Below are positions 41,549-48,778 of a DNA stretch of 64,000 bases, one piece after another (positions within the stretch are counted from its first letter, which is position 1; each line of letters opens with the position of its first letter). The notes under the pieces were generated by a model, which saw only the letters and a program-made list of their open reading frames with translations, was not told the DNA's origin and made no database searches. Origin of the DNA: AVCC01 sp041736255 (lineage in GTDB: Bacteria > Pseudomonadota > Gammaproteobacteria > Burkholderiales > Burkholderiaceae_D); assembly GCA_041736255.1 (NCBI GenBank), contig JBGSTZ010000156.1:1-64000 (forward strand), read 5' to 3'. Both the position numbers and the translations under genes were made by a program.

Positions 41549-41593
41549 TTGATTGCTATTAAACGCTTTTTTATACAGTTTTGTCCATGACAA
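41549..41593 (+). promoter_or_regulatory. Promoter and overlapping operator of the lipid-modification operon
   Basis: TTGATT (41549-41554), a 17-base spacer and TATACA (41572-41577) form a good sigma-70 promoter. Three bases later comes TTGTCCATGACAA (41581-41593), a dyad covering the predicted start point and sharing TTGTCCATG with the complement of 41501-41509. This placement fits repression by the divergent MerR-type regulator. Confidence 0.6.
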
Positions 41594-41741
41594 TATATTG
41601 ACAATAAAAAGATTTGCGTTCAGCATACGCTGAATAAAAGCGGCTATTTTACGTGCACAAACTCTTGCGGCAACGGTTACCCGCTTTTACGTGCCATTTG
41701 ATATTTGATATTTTTAGTTGCGAACAAAGAGGAATACCGCC

Positions 41742-43049
41742 ATGAAAATCGCTGTCATAGGATCAGGAATCTCTGGACTGTCTTGTGCATACCGCATGGC
41801 GCGTGCCGGCGTTGATGTCGCATTATTTGAAGCAAACGATTATTTTGGCGGCCACACCCATACCGTCGATGTCACGCTGGACAACATTCGCTACGGAGTC
41901 GATACCGGATTTTTAGTTTTTAATCACAAAACGTATCCCAATCTGGTTGCGTTATTTGCTGAATTAGAAATAGTGACTGTCGCTACCGATATGTCTTTTT
42001 CGGTCAAGTTGCCTCTTGGTGGCCGCACTTTGGAATGGGCTGGCGGCAGTCTTGACGCGGTGTTTGCGCAGCGACGCAATATGCTGCGCCCGGGTTTTTA
42101 CCGCATGTTGCGCGACATTATGCGTTTCAATAAACACGCAACAGCGCTGGCATTGTCCAGGGAAGATGGAGCGGAAAACGTGTCGCTCGGCGTTTATCTG
42201 GCCCAGCACGGCTACAGCATCGAATTTCGCGACTGGTATTTGCTGCCAATGGCGGGCTGCATCTGGTCGTGCCCAACCGAGCAAATGCTGACGTTTCCGC
42301 TATCGTCATTCGTGCGCTTTTGCCACAACCACGGTCTGCTGCAAATCAATGACCGGCCGCAATGGCACACCGTCAAAGGTGGTGCACGTCATTATGTCGA
42401 AAAAATGCTGGCGCATATCCCTTGTAAATATCTGAATACAGCGGTGCATGCGGTCACTCGCAGTACGCTCGGCAGCAGCACTAAAATTAAAATTACAGCC
42501 AGCAATGGCATCCACATCGTCGATCATGTGGTGCTCGCCAGCCATAGCGATCAATCATTGCGCCTGCTGCAGGATGCGACGGCCGCCGAGAGCGCATTGC
42601 TGTCCGCCATCCAGTATCAGCCCAACCGCGCTGTGTTGCATACCGATAGCAGCTGCCTGCCAATAAACAGAAAAACCTGGTCGGCCTGGAATTATCAGGG
42701 TCGCCAAGGCTGCGAGCCCAAAGTAGCCGTGCATTACCTGATCAATCAATTGCAGCCGCTGCCGTTCAAACAAGCAGTGATCGTCTCGCTCAATCCGATT
42801 GATCCACCGGCTCCTGACAAAGTGCTGGCTGCTTTCGATTATGCGCATCCGGTATTCGATGCTGCGGCGATTGCGGCACAACGCACCTTGGCATCCGCGC
42901 AAGGCCATCAAAATACCTGGTTTGCCGGTGCTTGGACTGGCTATGGATTCCACGAAGATGGCTTGAAATCAGGGCTGGCCGTGGCCGAGGCACTTCAGGC
43001 AATTACCCAAGCCACAGCCAACCTGCCATTGATGCGCTCTGCGGCCTAA
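41742..43049 (+). CDS. FAD-dependent oxidoreductase (amine-oxidase fold)
   Basis: First gene of the operon; flavoprotein of the NAD(P)-binding Rossmann / amine-oxidase type, as in phytoene-desaturase-like enzymes. The 435 residues begin with the FAD motif MKIAVIGSGISGLSCAYR (GSGISG at 7-12) and FGGHTHTVD, and end with WFAGAWTGYGFHEDGLKSG. Homologues are typically encoded beside DUF1365 and Cfa-like genes. ATG 41742 has AGAGGAATACCGCC upstream; an in-frame extension to 41718 is not conserved. Its reaction in this pathway is unknown; oxidation of a membrane fatty acid is a reasonable guess. Confidence 0.9.
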   Translation: MKIAVIGSGISGLSCAYRMARAGVDVALFEANDYFGGHTHTVDVTLDNIRYGVDTGFLVFNHKTYPNLVALFAELEIVTVATDMSFSVKLPLGGRTLEWAGGSLDAVFAQRRNMLRPGFYRMLRDIMRFNKHATALALSREDGAENVSLGVYLAQHGYSIEFRDWYLLPMAGCIWSCPTEQMLTFPLSSFVRFCHNHGLLQINDRPQWHTVKGGARHYVEKMLAHIPCKYLNTAVHAVTRSTLGSSTKIKITASNGIHIVDHVVLASHSDQSLRLLQDATAAESALLSAIQYQPNRAVLHTDSSCLPINRKTWSAWNYQGRQGCEPKVAVHYLINQLQPLPFKQAVIVSLNPIDPPAPDKVLAAFDYAHPVFDAAAIAAQRTLASAQGHQNTWFAGAWTGYGFHEDGLKSGLAVAEALQAITQATANLPLMRSAA

Positions 43050-43071
43050 GTAAGCATGACTGACTGACAAA

Positions 43072-43866
43072 ATGGATACCCTTTCCCCTACGATACAGCT
43101 ATGTTTTGGCGAAGTGCGCCACACGCGCTTGCGCCCTGCACCGCATATATTTAACTATGGCTTGTATTTTTTGCGTCTGCCTTTGCGGGCGATGGCGCAA
43201 GCGCCGCTACACCTCACGCTGTTTTCGCACAACCGCTTCAATCTATTGTCCTTTTGGGACAAAGATCATGGCGATGGAAAGCAGCCTTTACTGCACTGGA
43301 TCGATGCGCTGCTAAAAAGCGAAGGCATCTTTGATGCCGACGGCGAAATCTGGTTGCAGGCTTTTCCGCGCGTGCTGGGTTATGTATTCAATCCGGTGTC
43401 GTTCTGGTTTTGCCACAACAAGAATGGACAACTGCGGGCGGTGTTAGCCGAAGTGCGCAATACCTTTGGCGAAAGCCACAATTATTTGCTCGATACCGGC
43501 AATGCAATGCCCTATGGAATTGCATTGACTGCACGCAAAATATTCCATGTTTCGCCATTTTGTGCCGTCGATGGCAATTACCGTTTTCGCTTCATGCGCA
43601 CACAGAAAAAGATCGGCGAACAGACCTTGGAACGCACCGTGGCGCGGATTGATTATGACGATGCCGCTGGTCCGTTGCTATTGACCAGCGTTTCCGGATC
43701 GTCGCATCCATTGTCGAACGCCGTCACGGCAAAAGCATTTTTTTCCTATCCGCTGATGACCTTCGGCGTGATCCTGAAAATACATTGGCAAGCATTGCGG
43801 CTATGGCTGAAGCGCGTGCCATTTTTCAAAAAACCCCGCCCTCCATCCAGTGAGTTGAGCCGATGA
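43072..43866 (+). CDS. DUF1365 family protein
   Basis: 264 residues, no known catalytic role. Typical DUF1365 features are GEVRHTRLRPAPHIFNYGLYFLRLPL at the start, FPRVLGYVFNPVSFWFCHN, EVRNTFGESHNYLL and KIFHVSPFCAVDGNYRF. The family almost always sits between an FAD oxidoreductase and a Cfa-like methyltransferase, so it probably takes part in the same lipid modification. It starts 22 bp after the oxidoreductase gene, and its stop overlaps the next ATG by four bases. Confidence 0.92.
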   Translation: MDTLSPTIQLCFGEVRHTRLRPAPHIFNYGLYFLRLPLRAMAQAPLHLTLFSHNRFNLLSFWDKDHGDGKQPLLHWIDALLKSEGIFDADGEIWLQAFPRVLGYVFNPVSFWFCHNKNGQLRAVLAEVRNTFGESHNYLLDTGNAMPYGIALTARKIFHVSPFCAVDGNYRFRFMRTQKKIGEQTLERTVARIDYDDAAGPLLLTSVSGSSHPLSNAVTAKAFFSYPLMTFGVILKIHWQALRLWLKRVPFFKKPRPPSSELSR

Positions 43867-45104
43867 ATACCAAACTAATGCAGCCAAAAACGCTCAATTT
43901 TGAGCCGCAATCCGCGTCCTCCGGGTGCATGAAATTGCCATCGCAAGTGAAATTCATTTTGCAGATGTTGCGCAAGATCGAACAGGGAGCGCTGCGCATG
44001 GAGTTTCCGAATGGCCACAGCGAACACTTTGGCGATCACTCGCATCCGGTCACGCTATCGCTGAAAAATTGGGATATCTGTAATGCAGCCTTGAAGTTGG
44101 GCGACATCGGTTTTGCACAAACCTTCATTGATGGCCATTGGAGCACCGATAATTTACCGGGTTTGATTGAGATTTTCGTGCGCAACCGCGACGCGGTGGA
44201 ATCGATGATTTATGGCAGTTGGTGGGGTAGTTTGCTGTATCGCCTGAAACATGTTTTCAATCGCAATTCCAGAGCAGGCAGCCGCAAAAATATCCACGCC
44301 CACTACGACATCGGCAACGATTTTTATCAGTTGTGGCTGGACCCGTCGATGACGTATTCCAGTGCCTTGTATGCCGATGGCAGCGCCGGCAATTTGCACG
44401 CTGCGCAAGATGCAAAATACCGCCGGATATTAGAAGAATTGCAGTTGCCGCCGAAGGCCCGCGTGCTGGAAATTGGCTGTGGCTGGGGCGGCTTTGCAGA
44501 GCTGGCGACCCGCAGTGCTGGAGCGCACGTCACCGGCCTGACACTATCGACCGAACAGCTGGATTTTGCGCATCAGCGCTTGACCAAAGTGGGCGTAGCC
44601 GATCAGGTCGAATTGCGGCTACAGGATTACCGCGACACCGACGGCCAGTTCGATGCCATTGCGTCGATTGAAATGTTTGAAGCCGTGGGTGAAGCCTATT
44701 GGCCAAGCTATTTTGCATGCCTCGCGCGCAACCTGAAACCGAAGGGGCGCGCTTGCATCCAGACTATCGTGATTGACGATGCACTATTCGAGCGCTATCG
44801 CAAAGGAACCGACTTTATCCAGCAATATATTTTCCCCGGCGGGATGCTGCCGTCGCCATCGGTATTTTGCCAACAAGCTGAAAAACATGGTCTGCGCGTA
44901 GTCAGTGAATTCAAATTTGGCCTCGACTATGCGCGCACTCTCGATGCGTGGCGCAGCGCTTTCCGGCAGCAATTGCCGCAGGTACGCGAACAAGGCTTCG
45001 ATGATCGTTTCTTGCGCACTTGGGAATTTTATTTCGCCTATTGCGAAGCAGGATTCCGCGCTAAAAATATTGATGTCGCCCAGTTCACCCTCGAAAAAAT
45101 GTGA
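43863..45104 (+). CDS. Cyclopropane-fatty-acid-synthase-like methyltransferase
   Basis: SAM-dependent enzyme acting on unsaturated acyl chains of membrane phospholipids. The 413 residues include the SAM motif VLEIGCGWGGFAELA (201-215), TGLTLSTEQ, QDYRDTDGQFDAI and ASIEMFEAVGEAYW. Compared with E. coli Cfa, E273 and Y356 of the bicarbonate site are kept, but the Cys in YSCAYW is Ser167 and the His in LLHTIG is Gln300. This suggests a subfamily that may transfer a methyl group without forming a cyclopropane, as proposed for enzymes making methylated or furan fatty acids. The specific product is not known. Confidence 0.88.
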   Translation: MNTKLMQPKTLNFEPQSASSGCMKLPSQVKFILQMLRKIEQGALRMEFPNGHSEHFGDHSHPVTLSLKNWDICNAALKLGDIGFAQTFIDGHWSTDNLPGLIEIFVRNRDAVESMIYGSWWGSLLYRLKHVFNRNSRAGSRKNIHAHYDIGNDFYQLWLDPSMTYSSALYADGSAGNLHAAQDAKYRRILEELQLPPKARVLEIGCGWGGFAELATRSAGAHVTGLTLSTEQLDFAHQRLTKVGVADQVELRLQDYRDTDGQFDAIASIEMFEAVGEAYWPSYFACLARNLKPKGRACIQTIVIDDALFERYRKGTDFIQQYIFPGGMLPSPSVFCQQAEKHGLRVVSEFKFGLDYARTLDAWRSAFRQQLPQVREQGFDDRFLRTWEFYFAYCEAGFRAKNIDVAQFTLEKM

Positions 45105-45108
45105 TGCC

Positions 45109-45687
45109 ATGAACCGCAACAGATTCTCAGTGAATACACCTCGACTCCTGTTCGGATGGATTCTGGGCATCGCTGTCCTGACGGCTGCACTGGCAGCCGG
45201 TTCTATGCCGCCGCTTCATATACAGAACGAAGTGCAGCAAGCGCGTTTGGCCGGACAAGGGAGTTTTCGCTGGTTCGGATTGAAGATCTACGATGCCCAG
45301 CTATGGGTAGGTGATCAAGGCGTAGTCGCCAATACACCTCTGACAGAAAAACTTGTATTGGATTTGCGTTACGCCCGTAGCTTGCAAGGCACCAAAATTG
45401 CCGCTGCAAGTCAGGAAGAAATGCAAAAGCTGGGATTTGGCACAGCGCAGCAGCGCGCAAACTGGCAATCCAGCATGGAAAAACTGTTTCCAGACGTTAA
45501 AAATGGCACCCATCTAAGCGGTGTCTATCTGCCTGATGAAGGCGCACGTTTTTACTTGAATGGCAGATTAATTGGCGAGATCAGGGACGCCGAATTTGGC
45601 CGGGCTTTTTTTGCCATCTGGCTCGATGCCGGCACTAGTGCACCGTCCTTGCGCAAAGCGCTGCTGGCCGATGCTGCGCCACGTTGA
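45109..45687 (+). CDS. Chalcone-isomerase-like exported protein
   Basis: 192 residues with an N-terminal signal or anchor (about 10-30) followed by a chalcone isomerase-like domain: GSFRWFGLKIYDAQLWVGD, LDLRYARSLQGTKIAAAS, FYLNGRLIGEI and FFAIWLDAGTSAPSLRKALL. In bacteria this fold binds fatty acids or lipids rather than flavonoids. It starts four bases after the methyltransferase gene. Start ATG 45109 gives the membrane segment directly. Confidence 0.85.
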   Translation: MNRNRFSVNTPRLLFGWILGIAVLTAALAAGSMPPLHIQNEVQQARLAGQGSFRWFGLKIYDAQLWVGDQGVVANTPLTEKLVLDLRYARSLQGTKIAAASQEEMQKLGFGTAQQRANWQSSMEKLFPDVKNGTHLSGVYLPDEGARFYLNGRLIGEIRDAEFGRAFFAIWLDAGTSAPSLRKALLADAAPR

Positions 45688-46928
45688 TGAAAAAACTTAC
45701 TTCATTTTCATTTCTAGCCTACGGCTTGTTTGGACTGCCGCTGGCTTTGGTGGCACTGCCAATTTATGTGTATGTGCCGCAGTTTTATGCCGAGCGCTTT
45801 GGCCTGTCGCTGACACTGATTGGCGCCGCTTTGCTGGCAGCGCGCATCTTCGATGCATTCATCGATCCGCTGATCGGTTTGTGGATAGACCACACCAGAA
45901 ATAATCATGGTTACGGCCGCTTCATATTGATTGCGCTGCCGCTACTGGCACTGGGCTTTGTTGCGCTATTTCATCCACCGGCGTTAAGCGGCGGACAGGC
46001 GCTGGCGTGGTTCCTGTGCACGCTGCTGCTGGTATATGCCGGTTTTAGTCTGGCCACGATTGCGCATCAGAGCTGGGGCGCGGCGCTCACCCAAGCGCTA
46101 TCCGAGCGATCGCGCCTGACCGCCACGCGTGAGGCATTCGGCTTGCTGGGCGTCATCATGGCCGCATCGCTGACCGGCTGGCTCGGCTTCGGCTGGCTGT
46201 CTGGCATCTTCATTTTCACGCTCATCGTCAGCGCGGTAATTTTGCTCACACGGGCACCCAAACCCGTCAATTCTCTGATAACGCACAGTGGATTTTCTGC
46301 GATGCTGGAACCGTTTCGTAACCGGCGCTTCCGCTGGCTGTTTGCGGTGTTCATCGTCAGCGGCATTGCAGCCGCGATCCCGGCCACTCTATTCTTATTT
46401 TTCGTTAAGGATCAATTGCAACTGGGGCAATATGCCGGACTATTTTTGGTTTTGTATTTCGTCGCTGCTGCTTGTTCGATGCCGTTATGGGTGGCACTTG
46501 CCAGACGCTTTGGTGAAGCGCGCTCCTGGCTGATCGGGATGCTGCTCTCGGCTGCCGCATTCATCTGGGCCTATGGCTTGTCGGCCGGCGAGGCGCTGCC
46601 GTTCGGTGTAATTTGTGTGCTGTCAGGATTGACCTTGGGCGCCGATCTGGCATTGCCGCCAGCGTTGTTGGCGGCAATCATCGGGTGCGCCGGGCACAGC
46701 GGCCAGCGCGAAGGCGCTTATTTCGGCGCTTGGAACTGGGCCACCAAGATGAATCTGGCGCTGGCGGCAGGCATTGCACTGCCATTGCTGGAGCTGCTCG
46801 GCTATGTGCCCGGTACGGTCAACAACGACGGCACGCAGGCGCTGTCGGTCGGATATGCGCTGCTGCCCTGCCTGTTGAAACTGTCAGCGGCGGGCTTGTT
46901 GTTGCGCGCCCCTTTACGTGATGTTTAA
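45687..46928 (+). CDS. MFS transporter (GPH-like)
   Basis: Inner-membrane carrier of about 12 helices, 413 residues. The start MKKLTSFSFLAYGLFGLPLALVALPIYVYVPQFYAERF and the loop ARIFDAFIDPLIGLWIDHTRN are typical of the glycoside-pentoside-hexuronide cation symporter group, a class also found in RpoE/ChrR-type photooxidative-stress operons. The ATG overlaps the preceding TGA by one base. Its stop codon lies inside a 14-bp tandem repeat. Cargo unknown; a lipid or sterol-like compound is possible. Confidence 0.88.
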   Translation: MKKLTSFSFLAYGLFGLPLALVALPIYVYVPQFYAERFGLSLTLIGAALLAARIFDAFIDPLIGLWIDHTRNNHGYGRFILIALPLLALGFVALFHPPALSGGQALAWFLCTLLLVYAGFSLATIAHQSWGAALTQALSERSRLTATREAFGLLGVIMAASLTGWLGFGWLSGIFIFTLIVSAVILLTRAPKPVNSLITHSGFSAMLEPFRNRRFRWLFAVFIVSGIAAAIPATLFLFFVKDQLQLGQYAGLFLVLYFVAAACSMPLWVALARRFGEARSWLIGMLLSAAAFIWAYGLSAGEALPFGVICVLSGLTLGADLALPPALLAAIIGCAGHSGQREGAYFGAWNWATKMNLALAAGIALPLLELLGYVPGTVNNDGTQALSVGYALLPCLLKLSAAGLLLRAPLRDV

Positions 46929-46957
46929 CACGTGATGTTTAACACGTGATGTTTAAC
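46916..46957. repeat. Three perfect 14-bp tandem repeats
   Basis: ACGTGATGTTTAAC occurs three times in a row (46916-46929, 46930-46943, 46944-46957). The first copy contains the last codons and the stop TAA of the MFS gene. Extra copies add in-frame stops only and lengthen the spacer before the next gene's binding site. Confidence 0.95.
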
Positions 46958-46980
46958 CCTCAAAACTGCAGGAGCCTGAA

Positions 46981-47514
46981 ATGAAATACCTGAAAAATTT
47001 TTGTGCAGCAATCGCAATCGTCCTACTAACTTCCTGTGCCGCGCCGGAACCGAGCACCTACGCCAACGAAAAACCGGTACTGGATATGCAGCAGTATTTC
47101 AACGGTACGCTGGATGCTTGGGGCATGTTTCAAGATCGTTCCGGTAAGATCGTCAAGCGTTTTACTGTGGTGATGCGCTGCACCTGGGATGGCGACATTG
47201 GTACGCTCGATGAAGACTTTACGTACTCCGACGGCACCAAACAAAAGCGCGTATGGACGCTGCGCAAGGTTGGTTCTGATCGTTACATCGGCACCGCGCC
47301 GGATGTGATCGGCGAAGCCGTCGGCATCTCCGCAGGAAATGTCCTTCGCTGGAAATATGTGCTGGCGCTACCGGTAGAGGACAGCATTTATAACGTGAAC
47401 ATGGATGACTGGATGATCCTGATAGATGATCGGGTGATGTTGAATCGCACCGCGATGAGCAAATTCGGCATCGGCCTGGGCGAAGTGACCATTTCCTTCA
47501 CCAAGCGCCCTTGA
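46981..47514 (+). CDS. DUF3833 lipoprotein
   Basis: 177 residues; signal sequence with lipobox LLTSC gives a lipid anchor at Cys19. The mature part follows the DUF3833 pattern: FNGTLDAWGMFQDRSGKIVKRFTV, FTYSDGTKQKRVWTLRKV and VEDSIYNVNMDDWMILIDDRVMLNR. The family is a regular member of this operon type. CAGGAGCCTGAA precedes the ATG. Role unknown; a periplasmic lipid-binding function is plausible. Confidence 0.9.
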   Translation: MKYLKNFCAAIAIVLLTSCAAPEPSTYANEKPVLDMQQYFNGTLDAWGMFQDRSGKIVKRFTVVMRCTWDGDIGTLDEDFTYSDGTKQKRVWTLRKVGSDRYIGTAPDVIGEAVGISAGNVLRWKYVLALPVEDSIYNVNMDDWMILIDDRVMLNRTAMSKFGIGLGEVTISFTKRP

Positions 47515-47519
47515 TAACC

Positions 47520-48314
47520 ATGCTCCCCATGAATCCGAAAATTGTAAATTGGCACAACAAACGCGTGTGGGTGATCGGCGCATCGTCCGGCATCGGTGCG
47601 GAAACAGCGCGCCTGCTGCTGGCAAAAGGCGCACGCGTGGCGCTTTCGGCACGCAGCCTGGAAACCTTGACCTCGGTAGCAGACCGGCACCCGAATGCGC
47701 TGGTGGCAGCGCTCGACATCGTCGATCACGCCACGGTGATTGCCGCGCGCGACCTGATCCTGCAACAGTGGCAAGGCATTGATTTAGTGCTGGTGGTGGC
47801 TGGAGGCTATAACGAAATGCGCGCCGACTCCTTCGATCTGGCCGCTGCTAATCGCCTGATTGATTTAAACCTGCGCGGGGTACTCAATTGCCTTGATGCA
47901 GCGTTGCCGACATTACTTGAGCAAGGCAGCGGCGACAGCGGCGGCAGCGGCGGCATCGGCATCGTCGCCTCTGTCGCTGGCTACAGCGGACTGCCCAAAG
48001 CTTTGATTTACGGCCCGACCAAAGCCGCGTTAATCAATCTGTGCGAATCGCTGTATCTGGATCTGCGCCCGCGCGGTATCGGCGTCTACCTGATCAATCC
48101 CGGTTTTGTCGAAACGCCGCTGACAGCCGGCAACGACTTCAAGATGCCGGCGCTAATTTCTGCCAGCACAGCCGCGCAGGAATTGGTCAGCGGAATCGAG
48201 CGCGGACAGTTCCACATCCACTTTCCAAAGCGTTTCACCAACTGGCTGCGGCTGGCGCGCTTGCTGCCTTATCGGCTGTATTTTTGGCTGATACATAAAG
48301 GGACTGGGCTATGA
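47520..48314 (+). CDS. Short-chain dehydrogenase/reductase
   Basis: NAD(P)-dependent oxidoreductase with Rossmann motif GASSGIG (20-26), LSARS after the second strand (suggesting NADP), and the catalytic set S151, Y164 and K168 in IYGPTKAAL. A short Gly/Ser run (about 137-145) precedes the active-site strand. The C-terminus has a basic, aromatic stretch (LLPYRLYFWLIHK) that may touch the membrane. ATG 47520 and ATG 47529 are both possible starts. Substrate unknown. Its stop overlaps the next ATG by four bases. Confidence 0.88.
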   Translation: MLPMNPKIVNWHNKRVWVIGASSGIGAETARLLLAKGARVALSARSLETLTSVADRHPNALVAALDIVDHATVIAARDLILQQWQGIDLVLVVAGGYNEMRADSFDLAAANRLIDLNLRGVLNCLDAALPTLLEQGSGDSGGSGGIGIVASVAGYSGLPKALIYGPTKAALINLCESLYLDLRPRGIGVYLINPGFVETPLTAGNDFKMPALISASTAAQELVSGIERGQFHIHFPKRFTNWLRLARLLPYRLYFWLIHKGTGL

Positions 48315-48748
48315 ACGCAGACAGTGACGCGCGGTTACAGGCTGTGGTGCAGTTTTTCGAGTCCCTCAGCGTAGAATCGTCCCGGCAACTGGGACAAATT
48401 TATGCCGCCGATGCCTTCTTCAAAGACCCGTTCAACGAAGTGCGCGGTCTGCCTGCCATCACCCATATTTTCAGCCACATGTTTATCCAAGTTGATAACG
48501 CGCATTTTGTTGTCACTACCCAGATCGCGCAAGGTGACACCGCATTCCTGGCCTGGAATTTCCGGTTCCGCATGAAGCGATTTTCAACAGAGGAACAATG
48601 CATACGCGGCGCCACGCATCTGCGTTTCGATGCCCACGGCCGCGTCAATTTTCATCGGGATTATTGGGATGCTGCGGAAGAACTATATGAAAAGCTGCCG
48701 CTACTGGGTGGCTTCATACGCCTGCTGAAACGCGCGGCGCGAAAATAA
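48311..48748 (+). CDS. NTF2-like (SnoaL-type) protein
   Basis: 145-residue protein with a cone-shaped NTF2-like fold: VQFFESLSVESSRQLGQIYAADAFFKDPFNEVRG, HMFIQVDNAHFVV, LAWNFRFRM and HLRFDAHGRVNFHRDYWDAAEELYEKLP. Members of this operon-linked subgroup usually accompany the SDR. It may bind a hydrophobic substrate or isomerise it; no catalytic residue can be assigned. It is the last gene of the operon and converges on polA. Confidence 0.87.
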   Translation: MNADSDARLQAVVQFFESLSVESSRQLGQIYAADAFFKDPFNEVRGLPAITHIFSHMFIQVDNAHFVVTTQIAQGDTAFLAWNFRFRMKRFSTEEQCIRGATHLRFDAHGRVNFHRDYWDAAEELYEKLPLLGGFIRLLKRAARK

Positions 48749-48778
48749 TTTTCCTGTTTGGAACGGGTTTATGCACTC

